Below, one piece after another: positions 1 through 9,382 of a stretch of 51,050 nt of DNA (position 1 is the stretch's first letter; the number at the start of each line of letters is the position of its first letter). The position numbers and the translations under genes were made by a program. Under the pieces are notes generated by a model. The model saw nothing but the letters and a program-made list of their open reading frames with translations. It was not told the DNA's origin and did not search any database. Source of the DNA: Verrucomicrobiota bacterium (lineage in GTDB: Bacteria > Verrucomicrobiota > Verrucomicrobiia > Verrucomicrobiales > DEV007); NCBI GenBank assembly GCA_018970725.1, contig JAGWVU010000034.1, forward strand, positions 1 through 51,050. The letters run 5' to 3'.

Positions 1-1
1 G

Positions 2-253
2 TTGCTGTATTTGTTTGCCGCGGCGCGACCGGAGGATCGCAGAGCCATGATTCAGGAACTTGAAGCGACGAAGACAAAGGTCGGGACGGAGGCGCGCTCC
101 GCCTTGGAGGCCTTGATCCTCGATGGGATGGAGAAGGGGATGGAGAAGGGGATGGAGAAGGGGCGGGAGGAAGGTTTGCAGCTGGCTTTGGAGCGGCTCT
201 GCGCCTCCGGCATGAAACCCGAGGATGCCCGGCGGCTTTTGGGGTTGGGCTGA
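2..253 (+). CDS. C-terminal part of an Rpn-family (PD-(D/E)XK) nuclease/transposase-like protein, cut by the window edge
   Basis: Only the last ~83 residues are present; the nuclease core would lie upstream of the window. What is visible is a charged helical tail with three back-to-back GMEK units (about residues 41-52), then GREEG and a final Leu-rich helix ending MKPEDARRLLGL. This Met-Glu-Lys-Gly-rich tail is typical of Rpn/PDDEXK-type recombination-promoting nucleases and related flexible-tail proteins. The GMEK units are encoded by a 12-bp direct repeat at about 124-160. The family call rests on this tail alone, so function is inferred. Possible alternatives are other proteins with repetitive E/K tails. 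The stop is TGA at 251-253, and no other gene is visible before 445. Confidence 0.6.
   Translation: MLYLFAAARPEDRRAMIQELEATKTKVGTEARSALEALILDGMEKGMEKGMEKGREEGLQLALERLCASGMKPEDARRLLGLG
124..160 (+). repeat. Three 12-bp tandem units encoding GMEK
   Basis: The unit GGGATGGAGAAG occurs three times in tandem inside the Rpn-like tail and keeps the reading frame. A tract like this can change length by slippage in 4-residue steps. Confidence 0.75.
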
Positions 254-444
254 TTGGGAAGGATCTCCGCCTCGGGGGGGGGCGTTCGTTCTGGGACCGA
301 GTTCTCTGGCAGGCGCCTTGCGTGGTTAAGAGCGAGGGAATCGGACCTCGATCTGCATCAGCCGCTCGACCGCCGCTTCCGTTCGGGTCAACGGCGGCGA
401 GATCCCTGCGCGCGACATCCCGATCCCGGAGAATCTCAACAGAC

Positions 445-1413
445 TTAGGGCTGCGAGCGAATGAACGCGTCGCGGGCTTCGCGGAGTCGCACCATTTTGG
501 CTTGAACGGCAGCTCGTTCCTCCTCGGTTTGGCGGATCTTGAGCTGCACGAAATGGTTGTTCTCGCCGAACTTTCGCCAAGGGCCGGGCGGGACTTCTTC
601 CAATTCGACAAACCGCCAGTCGCAGAGACCGCCACTGCGGAGGCTCAGGGCATCGCGCACGGCCGGGGAGACATCGAGTCCTGCGGTATTGTTTTTGGAG
701 GTGCGGGGGCGTTCGTTGCCGAATACGTAGGGCCAGTCGTCCGTTTCAAAGGGGCCGACGTCCTCCCACTGGGCAAAACAGAGTTTGGAACCGTGGCGGA
801 TGGCAATCCACTGGCTTTTGAGGACGCTCTCCCCGGATTCGGTGAAGCGCTCCTTGAACCAAGGGATGACTCTTTCGGCTCCCGGTTTGGTGCGCTTCCA
901 TCCGGCCAGATCATTGTAGGGGAGGGCGCAATAGAAAGGGTTCTGGCCTGGGTTGAACGAGGCGGGCCGAAAGTCCCAGGTGCGGGCTTTGGGATCGGGG
1001 TCGTCATAGCCACCATAACTCTCCATCCACCGGGTGTCCCAGGAGCTGGCTAGATTGGCCGGGCTGTCCTTCTCGGGGTTGGCGGGTTCGCCAATCCAGA
1101 AGATGGTGGTCACCACTTCCTTTTTCCAAGGATACTTGGTGTAGGTCTCCCGGGGCCTTGTGGGGGCGAATACGCGGGGAAGGCCCGGTTCTGGTTGGGA
1201 CTTGTCGAGTTGATAGCCCGGAAGATAGCGTTCCCCGGCGCGGTATTTTTCATCGAGCTGCTTCAGGAGATCGCGGGTGGCGGAATCAAGATGGGCGTAA
1301 GGATCCGCTTTGAGGTTGGAGGTGGCCAACGCGAGCGTGAGGAGGAAGAAGACGAGAAGGGGGCAGGCCATTAGGGGGAGGAAGACGAGGCTTTGCGACG
1401 ACTTCGGGGACAA
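445..1413 (-). CDS. Secreted protein with a double-psi beta-barrel-like region, function unknown
   Basis: A 322-residue protein. It begins with a hydrophobic segment (about residues 9-35) that looks like a signal peptide or membrane anchor, so export is expected. The middle (about 150-290) carries GSKLCFAQWEDVGPF, then a run ending AGLDVSPAVRDAL and a final CDWRFVELE. This order resembles RlpA-type double-psi beta-barrel folds, in which a G-P turn is followed by D-L/V-S-x-A. Fold assignment is by eye; no catalytic residues can be named. The C-terminus is a charged helix. The gene is divergent from rseP, with about 200 bp between them, and it stands alone as a transcription unit. The first ATG is used because it precedes the hydrophobic segment directly. 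Confidence 0.7.
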   Translation of the reverse strand: MSPKSSQSLVFLPLMACPLLVFFLLTLALATSNLKADPYAHLDSATRDLLKQLDEKYRAGERYLPGYQLDKSQPEPGLPRVFAPTRPRETYTKYPWKKEVVTTIFWIGEPANPEKDSPANLASSWDTRWMESYGGYDDPDPKARTWDFRPASFNPGQNPFYCALPYNDLAGWKRTKPGAERVIPWFKERFTESGESVLKSQWIAIRHGSKLCFAQWEDVGPFETDDWPYVFGNERPRTSKNNTAGLDVSPAVRDALSLRSGGLCDWRFVELEEVPPGPWRKFGENNHFVQLKIRQTEEERAAVQAKMVRLREARDAFIRSQP

Positions 1414-1610
1414 TGCGAGGAGTTCCTCCCGTTTTCATTCACCGCCGGGGAAGGCAGGACCTGCTCGCGACTGGGAAAGTAGCGCCTGGCGGGAGGCTCT
1501 TCAAGTTTGAAAACGAGCGGGCGGCGGGCTGCGGTTGGGGACCGGAAGGCGTTGATGTTTCGCTCGTTGATGGTAGGATGACCCCTCAATCGATCGAAAG
1601 CGATATCGCC

Positions 1611-3095
1611 ATGTTTGTTTCCTTCCTTGTCTCGACCCTCCAGTTTCTGGGGGTGTTTTTTTTGGTTCTGGTGGTCTTCAACCTTATGATCGTGGTGCAC
1701 GAGTTGGGCCACTTTCTGGCGGCGAGGTGGCGTGGGTTGCGGGTGGACAAGTTCCAGATCTGGTTCGGGAAGTGCATCTGGAAAAAGACGATCAACGGCG
1801 TACAGTATGGGTTGGGAACGATTCCGGCGGGAGGATTTGTGATGCTCCCGCAGATGGCGATGGAGGCGGTGGAAGGCAAAGCGGAGGGAGACGAGCCGCT
1901 GCCACCGGTGAGTCCCTTGGACAAAATCATCGTGGCGTTCGCGGGGCCGTTGTTCAGTTTCCTTTTGGCGATCGCGTTTGCGGTGGTGGTGTGGATCGTG
2001 AAGTATCCGGAGAGCCGGAACGCGAACTCGACGACCATCGGTTTCGTGGAGGAGGATTCCCCGGCCGAGCGGGCTGGATTGCGTCCCGGGGACGAAGTGC
2101 GGAAGGTGAACGGGCGTGCGGTGACCACGTTCGGCGGGATGTCCGAGAGCATCCAGTGGGAGGTCCTGAGCAGCAAGGAGAACGAGCTGCGCTTCGACGT
2201 GGTGCGTGAGGGGCAGCCAATGGCGATTGCGGTGGAGGCCCCGGTGCCAAAGATTCCTGATTCGGTGAAATGGTATCAGCGGATTTTTCTAAGGCCCCCG
2301 TTGCGTCAGGTGGGGGTGGGGCCGCGAAGCACCCCGGTGTTGGTGGGGAAGGTGATGGAGAACAGCCCGGCGGCCGAGGCCGGATTGCGGGAGGGCGACC
2401 AGATTCTTGGGATGGACGGGCGGCCGATTTACCATTTTTATGCGATCCTGCAGCACGTGAGCCGGGCAAAGCCGGAGACGGTGAAGTTCCAGTTGTTGCG
2501 GGAGGGAAAAGAGGCGGAGATTTCGGTCCGTCCGAGGGTGCCTGAAGATCCGGGGGATTTTCCCGCGGAACCGCGAATCGGGATGGGGGAAATGCAGGAA
2601 GGGGACCCGCGTCGTCCGCTGCAGTTCCGGGACAATCAGTTGAAGCGGGACACCCCGCTCGCGCTCATCGTAAAGCCGTTGAAGACGATGTATAACACGA
2701 TCACGGCAGTGACGACTCCGGGGACGGGAGTGAGTGCGATGCATCTCAGCGGGGCCCCGATGATCGTTTACATTTATTACAAACTTTTCAAGAACCCGGA
2801 CGGATGGCGGTTGGTGCTTTGGTTTAGTGTGTTTTTGAACGTAAATCTGGCCATCATGAACCTGTTGCCAATCCCGGTGCTCGATGGCGGGCATATCACG
2901 ATGTCGCTTTACGAGATGCTGGTCCGGCGTCCCATCCCGGCGGAGTTCATGAAGGTGGTTTACTCGGGCTGTGCCTTCCTCCTGTTCGGCTTTATGATCT
3001 TCATCGCGGGCTTTGATTTCCGCGACATCTTCACGGACGTGACGGTGCAGCAGAAACGGCCATTTCGCTTTCTGGAGACTGGCGCGACGCCCTGA
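1611..3095 (+). CDS. rseP: Site-2 zinc metalloprotease RseP (RIP protease)
   Basis: An inner-membrane intramembrane protease that cleaves regulated substrates such as anti-sigma factors and signal-peptide remnants. Counting from ATG 1611 it has about 494 residues. The zinc motif HELGH is at residues 30-34 in the first membrane helix. Two PDZ domains follow, recognisable by DSPAERAGLRPGDEV and NSPAAEAGLREGDQI. The conserved N-x-x-P-x-P-x-L-D-G-G-H segment comes near the C-terminus (NLLPIPVLDGGH), with further membrane helices after it. The frame is open back to 1413, and an ATG at 1578 is another possible start. 1611 is preferred because it puts the first helix at the N-terminus and has a GAAAG-like site upstream. 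ispG follows 18 bp downstream, so the two are probably co-transcribed. Confidence 0.93.
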   Translation: MFVSFLVSTLQFLGVFFLVLVVFNLMIVVHELGHFLAARWRGLRVDKFQIWFGKCIWKKTINGVQYGLGTIPAGGFVMLPQMAMEAVEGKAEGDEPLPPVSPLDKIIVAFAGPLFSFLLAIAFAVVVWIVKYPESRNANSTTIGFVEEDSPAERAGLRPGDEVRKVNGRAVTTFGGMSESIQWEVLSSKENELRFDVVREGQPMAIAVEAPVPKIPDSVKWYQRIFLRPPLRQVGVGPRSTPVLVGKVMENSPAAEAGLREGDQILGMDGRPIYHFYAILQHVSRAKPETVKFQLLREGKEAEISVRPRVPEDPGDFPAEPRIGMGEMQEGDPRRPLQFRDNQLKRDTPLALIVKPLKTMYNTITAVTTPGTGVSAMHLSGAPMIVYIYYKLFKNPDGWRLVLWFSVFLNVNLAIMNLLPIPVLDGGHITMSLYEMLVRRPIPAEFMKVVYSGCAFLLFGFMIFIAGFDFRDIFTDVTVQQKRPFRFLETGATP

Positions 3096-3113
3096 TCGGG
3101 TCCATGATGGGCC

Positions 3114-4904
3114 ATGGCCGGATTTGGTTCCCTCCCGAGGTATTGCGACTCCCTTTACCACTACCAGAAGCGCGAGACCCGGGAGGTTCGCGTGGGAAGG
3201 GTCGGAATCGGGGGAACGAACCCGATCCGGGTGCAGTCGATGCTCACCTCGGATACCCGTGACACCGAGGCCTGCATCACCGAGACCCTGGGGTTGGTAT
3301 CAGCCGGTTGTGAAATCGTGCGGATCACGGCGCAGACGCGCAGATATGCGGAGAATCTGGAGTTGATCAAAGCCGGTTTGTTGGCGCGCGGGTGCGACGT
3401 CCCGATCGTGGCGGACATCCATTTCAAGCCGGATGCGGCGATGGAAGCGGCGCGATGGGTGGAAAAGGTGCGGATCAATCCGGGGAACTTTGTGGACAAG
3501 AAGAAATTCGAGATCCGCGAATACACCGACAACCAATATGCCGAGGAGTTGGGGCGGATCGAGGAGCAGTTCGTGCCCTTGGTTCAGCTCTGTCAGGAGC
3601 GTGGGGTGGCGATGCGGATTGGGACGAACCATGGCTCCTTGAGTGACCGGATCATGAATCGGTATGGCGACACGCCGCTCGGCATGGTGGAGAGCGCCCT
3701 GGAATTCGCGCGGATTGCGCGTTCCCTGGATTATCATCAGTTCGTCTTTTCGATGAAGGCGAGCAACCCGAAGGTCATGATTGAGGCTTATCGGTTGCTC
3801 GTCGCCCGTTTGCGTGAGTTGGGCTCGGATTGGAATTATCCGTTGCACCTGGGGGTGACGGAAGCCGGGGACGGCGAGGACGGCCGGATCAAGAGTGCGA
3901 TCGGGATGGGATCGTTACTTGCCGATGGGATTGGCGATACCGTGCGGGTTTCGTTGACGGAGGATGCGGTTCACGAGATCCCTGTGGCCCGGGCCTTGGT
4001 GGACAAGGTGGCCATGCCGCTCAGCGAGGGAGCCAATGGGCAGGTCCGGGTGAGTGAACCGGCCGCGGCGTTCGATCCGTTTTCCTTCACGAGACGGAGC
4101 AGTGCGCGGATCTCCGTGCAAGGCGTTTGGGTTGGGGGCGGCGAAACGATCCGGGTGGCGGTGACCCCGGCGCAATGGGAGGAAGTCAAAGACCGGACGA
4201 AGCAGCTCGGAGATTTCCAGCCGGAGATTGTTTGGGCGGATGGCGTGGAGGTCGATCCGTTGGATGATTCTGCCGTGGCGGCCTTGAATGCCCGGGAAGA
4301 AGTTTGTCTGGTGGCGGTGAGCGATTCCTGCGCGATCGACGTGGTGCGGGCTTACCGATTGTTGGCCGCGAGGGTTGCCAAGCGGCATCCGATCCTGCTG
4401 AAAGATGGACTGGGCGAGCCCTCGCAAGGTTTCCTGCCCGGGTTGTTGCGGGCGGCGACGCACCTTGGCTCCCTTTTGTGCGACGGCATCGGGGATGCGG
4501 TCCTGGTGCGGAACGAGGGCACGGCTGAAGGGGCCTTGAAGTTGGCCTACAACATTCTGCAGGGTGCCGGGGTGCGAATTTTCAAGACGGATTATGTGGC
4601 CTGTCCGTCATGTGGCCGGACGCTGTTCAATTTGCAATCCACGACGCAGAAGATCCGGGCGGCCACGGGGCATTTGAAGGGGGTGCGCATCGCGGTAATG
4701 GGCTGCATCGTGAACGGTCCGGGGGAGATGGCGGATGCGGACTTCGGTTATGTGGGCGGGGCGCCGGGCAAAATCAATCTCTATGTGGGCAAGGCGGCGG
4801 TGAAGTTCAACATCCCCGAGGAGGAAGCGGTGGAACGCCTCATCGACTTGATCCGCGAGCACGGGCGCTGGTTCGAGCCGAAGCCGGAACCGGTGGGAGT
4901 TTGA
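3114..4904 (+). CDS. ispG: 4-hydroxy-3-methylbut-2-en-1-yl diphosphate synthase, long form
   Basis: Converts MEcPP to HMBPP in the MEP isoprenoid pathway, using a [4Fe-4S] cluster and reduced ferredoxin/flavodoxin. The protein is 596 residues, well above the ~370-400 of the E. coli type. It begins with the TIM-barrel part (TNPIRVQSMLTSDTRDTEA; RPGNF-type segment VRINPGNFVD). A middle insertion of about 200 residues separates this from the C-terminal cluster domain. Cluster ligands are visible as C497-P-S-C500, C531 and E538 in the motif GCIVNGPGE. The long form is known from chlamydiae, Bacteroidetes and plants, which fits a PVC organism. It lies 18 bp after rseP on the same strand and converges on the MscS gene. 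Confidence 0.95.
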   Translation: MAGFGSLPRYCDSLYHYQKRETREVRVGRVGIGGTNPIRVQSMLTSDTRDTEACITETLGLVSAGCEIVRITAQTRRYAENLELIKAGLLARGCDVPIVADIHFKPDAAMEAARWVEKVRINPGNFVDKKKFEIREYTDNQYAEELGRIEEQFVPLVQLCQERGVAMRIGTNHGSLSDRIMNRYGDTPLGMVESALEFARIARSLDYHQFVFSMKASNPKVMIEAYRLLVARLRELGSDWNYPLHLGVTEAGDGEDGRIKSAIGMGSLLADGIGDTVRVSLTEDAVHEIPVARALVDKVAMPLSEGANGQVRVSEPAAAFDPFSFTRRSSARISVQGVWVGGGETIRVAVTPAQWEEVKDRTKQLGDFQPEIVWADGVEVDPLDDSAVAALNAREEVCLVAVSDSCAIDVVRAYRLLAARVAKRHPILLKDGLGEPSQGFLPGLLRAATHLGSLLCDGIGDAVLVRNEGTAEGALKLAYNILQGAGVRIFKTDYVACPSCGRTLFNLQSTTQKIRAATGHLKGVRIAVMGCIVNGPGEMADADFGYVGGAPGKINLYVGKAAVKFNIPEEEAVERLIDLIREHGRWFEPKPEPVGV

Positions 4905-4911
4905 GGATCGT

Positions 4912-4923
4912 CCCGGGCCCGGG
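4912..4923. terminator. Self-complementary GC tract between convergent ispG and mscS-like gene
   Basis: CCCGGGCCCGGG is a perfect 12-bp palindrome in the 47-bp gap between two convergent stop codons, with CAAAAA a few bases after it. It could fold in either transcript, but there is no proper loop or U-tract, so a terminator role is only a weak suggestion. Confidence 0.25.
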
Positions 4924-4951
4924 TCCGTCAAAAACTGGAATTTCCACAGGC

Positions 4952-6808
4952 CTACGGGCCGAGAAGATCGCCCCGGAGGTTGACCGCTTCTTGGGCGAGG
5001 GCTTCCGGTTCCGGGAGCTTCCCGGTGAAGCTGTGGGCCACGGTGGGAACGGCAAGGTGGACGTCGATTTCCCGAAGCCGTGCATCGATTTCCAAGAGAA
5101 TCCGGGTGCGGATTTCATTGAGCCGGCGGGCATCATCGACCCAGTAAGTGAGGACGAGGGAGATGCTTTCGTTGCCGTAGGCGGTGAAGGAAATTTCGGC
5201 GTTGCGAACGCCCTCGAGACCGGTGGCGATGCGAAGGAAGAGCCCGATGGCCTGGTCGCGCTTGGCCGGTTCCGTCTCCATGTGGAGGTTGAGAGGGATT
5301 TCCTCCTGGGTGCGTTTGTTGACAGTACGGTTGTGGACAACCGAAGCGGTGAGGTGGTTATTGGGAATCATGAGGAGCGTTCCGTCACGCTTGCGCAATT
5401 GGGTGATGCTGAGCCCGATGTCCTCGACCATGCCCTCGACCATCTCATCGCCCTCGGTATCCACCCTGACGTAATCCCGGATACGGAACGGGCGGGTGGC
5501 GTAGAGGGCCAGCCCTGAAATGAAAGGGCTGATGGCATCCCGGGCGGCGAAGCTGACGGCGAGGCCGCCAATTCCGAGACCGGCGAGGACGGCGGCGGGA
5601 TCTTGTCCAAAGGCCTTGAGCATGAAGATGCAGCCGATGACGGAGACCCCGACCTTGGCGGTTTTCCGCCCGAGGTAGAGGAGCTGGACGTCGATGGTTT
5701 CCGAGGCCTCGGCGAGCGGAAAAAGGATGTACTCGAAGAATTTGTCGATCAGGACGAAGCAGATCCAGGCGATGTTGAAGGTGAGACAAAGATGGATGGC
5801 AGTGGTGACCATTCCATGGATATTGAGAAACTCACCGGAAGCGGGGTTGAGAATCTGGGCGGCGATGCGAATGCCGAGGAGGGTGATGAGGTAGACGACC
5901 GGTTGTTCGAGACCGGCGAACCAGGTTTCCCTGAGATTGACCCGGTCCCCCCCCATTTTGGCGACGACGCGGGCGGCGATGCCAATGACGGTGTTGAACA
6001 GGCTGCGGGCGAGGAGCAGGGTCAGGACCACGAGGCCGAGGAACGAGAGATACTCGCTGATGGTGTTGTTGGCGGCGGAGAACCGGAGGAAGGCGCCTGC
6101 GGTTTGCTGGGCGTTGAGGCCGAGTGCTGCAAAGGAGTGAAGCAGGGACCAGAGCCACCAGCCGGAAAGAAGGACGCGGTAGAGGACCGGAAAATAGTGG
6201 CGCTCGGGTTCCCGGACGGAAGTGGTCACCCAGGGAGAGAGATAGGAGCGCCAGAGGAAGCTGGCGATGCGGGCCACGATCCAGCAGAGCGAGAGGACAA
6301 GGATGAACGAGAAGAAGCCGCGGAGGACGAGCCGGGTATAGTGAGGTTTCCACTGGAACGGAATTTTTTCGAGCACCGCGGAGGCGCCGTCCTTGGAGGC
6401 GGGAGGGATCGCTGCCTTGGTTTCAACGGCCGTTTTGGCCGCGGCCGGCTCCGGTTCGGGCGGTTGGGCGAGAAAGGCGGTTCCGGCGACGGCGAACCAA
6501 CAGAGGATGGCGAGATGGAGCGGGCCGGAAACGGCTCGGGCCATGCCCTTGGCGAGGGCTTCAGGGAAGCGTGAGAGGGCAAGTCGGATGAGGCGGCCGA
6601 CGATCAGGGAAGCGATGAGGCCGGCGAACCATCCCACCCCGATGGCCGCTGCGAGGAAGCCGTAGGCCATGACGGTGTTTCCGAGATATTCCTGACCGAG
6701 CAAGCTTTGGATCGGTTGCGGCAGGGCGAACTGTTGGAGAACCCAGTTGCCCAGCGTCTCACCGAGGCTTTCGCTTTGATCGGACCAAGAGGAAGGGGAA
6801 GCGTTCAT
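4952..6808 (-). CDS. MscS-family mechanosensitive ion channel with extended N-terminal membrane region
   Basis: An inner-membrane channel expected to release solutes under hypo-osmotic stress. At 618 residues it is about twice E. coli MscS. The N-terminal ~380 residues hold several hydrophobic helices and a short Pro/Ala-rich soluble loop. The pore-lining helix (about FGQDPAAVLAGLGIGGLAVS) and the following FAARDAISPFISGLAL and RPFRIRDYVRV are characteristic of the MscS core. The beta domain continues with GMVEDIGLSITQLRKRDG and IPNNHL, and the C-terminal alpha/beta domain ends the protein. It is the last gene of a minus-strand run beginning with the ArsR/methyltransferase gene, 46 bp after purK. 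Any functional link to purines is not evident. Confidence 0.93.
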   Translation of the reverse strand: MNASPSSWSDQSESLGETLGNWVLQQFALPQPIQSLLGQEYLGNTVMAYGFLAAAIGVGWFAGLIASLIVGRLIRLALSRFPEALAKGMARAVSGPLHLAILCWFAVAGTAFLAQPPEPEPAAAKTAVETKAAIPPASKDGASAVLEKIPFQWKPHYTRLVLRGFFSFILVLSLCWIVARIASFLWRSYLSPWVTTSVREPERHYFPVLYRVLLSGWWLWSLLHSFAALGLNAQQTAGAFLRFSAANNTISEYLSFLGLVVLTLLLARSLFNTVIGIAARVVAKMGGDRVNLRETWFAGLEQPVVYLITLLGIRIAAQILNPASGEFLNIHGMVTTAIHLCLTFNIAWICFVLIDKFFEYILFPLAEASETIDVQLLYLGRKTAKVGVSVIGCIFMLKAFGQDPAAVLAGLGIGGLAVSFAARDAISPFISGLALYATRPFRIRDYVRVDTEGDEMVEGMVEDIGLSITQLRKRDGTLLMIPNNHLTASVVHNRTVNKRTQEEIPLNLHMETEPAKRDQAIGLFLRIATGLEGVRNAEISFTAYGNESISLVLTYWVDDARRLNEIRTRILLEIDARLREIDVHLAVPTVAHSFTGKLPEPEALAQEAVNLRGDLLGP

Positions 6809-6854
6809 GGGGCGTTGACCGTACTTCGCACCCTTGCCATCCGGATGGGGGGAA

Positions 6855-8027
6855 TCAAACCGAATCTTGGATCGGGGGCAGGGAGAGCGAGTGGCGAACG
6901 CGGTTGGCCCGGGCGACGGCCGTTTTGCGCGCGGCAGCGAGGAAGGTCATGTGCCCCATTTTGCGTCCGGCCCGGGGAGCTGCCTTGCCGTAGAGGTGCA
7001 AGCGGGCTCCGGGAGTTCGGAGAAGCGGCCTCCAATCGGGCTCGCCACCGGAGGCGTCCCAGACATCTCCAAGGAGGTTGCTCATGAGAACGGGGCATAG
7101 GGTGCCGGTGCCGCCCGCCGGAAGATCGCAGACGGCCCGGAGCTGCTGTTCGAACTGGGAGGTCTCGCAGGCGTCGAGGGTATGGTGACCGGAATTGTGC
7201 GGGCGTGGGGCGAGTTCGTTCACCAAAAGGCGACCGTCACCCGCCAGAAAATACTCCACCGCGAGGACCCCGTGGAAATCGAGGGCGGAAGCGATCTCCC
7301 GCGCCAGGGTCTCCGCTTGGGAGATGATTTGCGGAGGCAGGCCGGAAGGCACAAGGGACCAGTCGAGAATATGGTTCCGGTGTTCGTTCAGGGCGGGCGG
7401 GTAACAGCAAACTTCTCCCAACCGGTTCCGGACCACGATGACCGAGAGTTCCGCCGCCAGATCGATCCGTTCTTCGAGGACGGCCCGGGCAGCCCCGAAA
7501 TCCTGCCACAGCCGGGTTGCGTCCCCCGGACGGGTGACAGGAAGCTGGCCCTTGCCGTCGTAGCCGAACTCGGCGGTCTTGAGGATGCCATGGACCGATG
7601 GCATTTGGGCCAGAGCTTGGCCGAGACTCTCACAGCCGTCGATCACCCGGTGCCACGCGCAGGGAAAGCCGTGGCGGCTGAGAAACGCCTTCTCCCTCTC
7701 CCGGTGTTGACAGGTCATCACCGCGTCCGGTCCCGGCGTGAGAGGCATGCGCGAGGCGATTTCCTGCAGCAGCGTCCCAGGGATGTTCTCGAACTCCACG
7801 GTGGCCACGTTGGCGCGTCGGAGAAAGGTGGAACGGGCCTCCTCGCAATCGAACGAGGCATCGAGAACCAGATCGGCCAGACTGGCGGGACCGGGGTCGC
7901 CATCACCGGTCCAGGTGATGACGCGATAGCCCATGCGGCGCGCTTCCATGGTGAGCATGCGGCCGAGTTGACCGCCGCCGAGCACGCCGATCCACGTGGA
8001 GCCGGGCGGTGAGGGGCGTGGGTTCAT
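6855..8027 (-). CDS. purK: N5-carboxyaminoimidazole ribonucleotide synthase
   Basis: Uses ATP and bicarbonate to carboxylate AIR to N5-CAIR in de novo purine synthesis. The protein is about 390 residues with an ATP-grasp fold. The N-terminal [14 protein letters not shown] binds nucleotide. Other family features are [21 protein letters not shown], the AVEYFL segment and [15 protein letters not shown]. The ATG at 8027 overlaps the purE stop (ATGA at 8024-8027), which indicates translational coupling and decides this start. The same frame stays open upstream as far as 8348 but has no family similarity there. It hands its product directly to PurE. Confidence 0.96.
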   Translation of the reverse strand: MNPRPSPPGSTWIGVLGGGQLGRMLTMEARRMGYRVITWTGDGDPGPASLADLVLDASFDCEEARSTFLRRANVATVEFENIPGTLLQEIASRMPLTPGPDAVMTCQHREREKAFLSRHGFPCAWHRVIDGCESLGQALAQMPSVHGILKTAEFGYDGKGQLPVTRPGDATRLWQDFGAARAVLEERIDLAAELSVIVVRNRLGEVCCYPPALNEHRNHILDWSLVPSGLPPQIISQAETLAREIASALDFHGVLAVEYFLAGDGRLLVNELAPRPHNSGHHTLDACETSQFEQQLRAVCDLPAGGTGTLCPVLMSNLLGDVWDASGGEPDWRPLLRTPGARLHLYGKAAPRAGRKMGHMTFLAAARKTAVARANRVRHSLSLPPIQDSV

Positions 8028-8548
8028 TCGGGGTTGGGGAGGGCCGGAAGCTTCATTCCCTCGACCTTGAGGCGCAGGCCGGTTCGATAGTCCGCGAGAC
8101 GGCGTGCGAAATCCGGGCGATCCAAGGCAAGCATGGAAACGGCGAAAAGCGCGGCGTTGACGGCCCCGGCATCTCCGATCGCGAAGGTGGCGGTCGGAAT
8201 GCCCGCCGGCATCTGCACGATGGAGAGAAGGGAATCGATTCCGTTCAGGGTGCTTGATTTCACGGGGACGGCAAGGACGGGAAGGGGGGTGAGGGCGGCG
8301 GTCATTCCTGGAAGGTGCGCGGCACCTCCGGCCCCGGCGATGATGCATTGCAAGCCTCGCTCGGCCGCGGTGGTGGCATATTCGTAAAGAAGATGCGGGG
8401 TGCGGTGCGCACTGACCACCCTGGCCTCGTAGGGCACGGAAAACTCATCCAGGGTGCGTGCGGCCAAACCGAGCGTGGGCCAGTCCGACTGACTTCCCAT
8501 GATGACACCGACGAGGGGTGCGTGTGAACTCGAACTGCTTCCGGTCAT
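8024..8548 (-). CDS. purE: N5-carboxyaminoimidazole ribonucleotide mutase
   Basis: Converts N5-CAIR to CAIR, the step after PurK. The protein is 174 residues. Class I PurE motifs are present: VIMGSQSDW near residue 15, VVSAHRTP near 45 and [14 protein letters not shown] near 70, followed by PVKSSTLNG. Co-occurrence with purK in one coupled unit supports the two-step class I route rather than the single-enzyme class II route. A GA-rich stretch (GGGGAACGGGG) lies just before the start. The upstream gene on the same strand ends 54 bp away. Confidence 0.97.
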   Translation of the reverse strand: MTGSSSSSHAPLVGVIMGSQSDWPTLGLAARTLDEFSVPYEARVVSAHRTPHLLYEYATTAAERGLQCIIAGAGGAAHLPGMTAALTPLPVLAVPVKSSTLNGIDSLLSIVQMPAGIPTATFAIGDAGAVNAALFAVSMLALDRPDFARRLADYRTGLRLKVEGMKLPALPNPE

Positions 8549-8602
8549 ACCCCGTTCCCCAACATCTTCCCGGGGCCGGGTGCAAGCGGATTGTCCGGAA
8601 GA

Positions 8603-9382
8603 TCAACGTGGAACGACCCCGAGAAGGTTGCGCACCCGCTTCCAGGGGGGCAGGGTGAGCGGGGGATTCCCTGCTCCCCGATCAAAGTAAAACGCGGTGG
8701 ACGAGCCCCCGTCGAGGTTGATCGCGCGGTCGGTTTTCCAATCGGTCCAACCTGCCGTGCCGAGGCATTCTCCAAGGTCCGCGAGCGTCAGCGACGTCAG
8801 GGTGGCGCCAATGACCCAGTGACCGCGCCAATCGGTGGCGATGAACGTGCGGCGGCGGGGATCGGCGGGCGAGAGGCCGCGGACGGTGAGCCCGTTTTCC
8901 ACCAGATATGGACCGGTTTGGAGCAGAGCGGAGATGCCCGGGTGATCTTGGAACTGGGCACGGCGGACGACGTGGATTCCTTTGTCGTCGCTGTAAACCA
9001 CTCCGGTGAGCAGTTTGGAGGCTTCGAAGGCACCGGAGCGCCTCCCGTCTGCGATCATCAGGCCGAGTGGTTGGAAATCCGGGTGGAAAAAGCCACCGTT
9101 GACCCCGGCGACACAACCGTGCCGGCCGAAAGCTTGTGTCAGGTTCACAAAGTCGGGATTTGCTCCTGCGCCTTGATCGATGACGTGTAGGCGGAAGGAC
9201 TTCGAGGTGAAAAATGCCAGATGGGCGGTGGCCTCGAGCGCATCGGATGTCCTGACGACGGTGCGCTTCACGTAGAGCAACTCCGGTGTGATCTCGCGGC
9301 GGTCGGATTCCGCGCTGAAGCGCCATTCCGCACCTTGGGCGCAGGCCAGTAAGGCGAGTGGAAGAAGGAAAGTCGGTCTCAT
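8603..9382 (-). CDS. Secreted phosphodiester glycosidase family protein (NAGPA/DUF2233 domain)
   Basis: A 259-residue protein with a short signal peptide (MRPTFLLPLALLACAQGA). The body fits the phosphodiester glycosidase domain found in mammalian uncovering enzyme (NAGPA) and bacterial homologues. Supporting segments are VAGVNGGFFHPDFQPLG, the TGPYLVENG region, RRRTFIATD and the near-C-terminal NLDGGSSTAFYF, which is the most typical signature of the family. It probably acts in the periplasm or outside on a sugar phosphodiester or exopolysaccharide; the substrate is not known. The start at 9382 overlaps the stop of the ArsR/methyltransferase gene (ATGA), so the two are probably translated together. 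A link with methyl metabolism is not obvious. Confidence 0.85.
   Translation of the reverse strand: MRPTFLLPLALLACAQGAEWRFSAESDRREITPELLYVKRTVVRTSDALEATAHLAFFTSKSFRLHVIDQGAGANPDFVNLTQAFGRHGCVAGVNGGFFHPDFQPLGLMIADGRRSGAFEASKLLTGVVYSDDKGIHVVRRAQFQDHPGISALLQTGPYLVENGLTVRGLSPADPRRRTFIATDWRGHWVIGATLTSLTLADLGECLGTAGWTDWKTDRAINLDGGSSTAFYFDRGAGNPPLTLPPWKRVRNLLGVVPR

Noticed and set aside
254-444. Possible small gene between the Rpn-like gene and the DPBB-like gene
   Set aside because: Frames on both strands lack a start with a ribosome-binding site and show no similarity; the stretch appears non-coding.
5603-6574. 323-codon plus-strand frame opposite the MscS gene
   Set aside because: Composition is Glu/Gly/Asp-rich and mirrors membrane-helix codons of the real gene.
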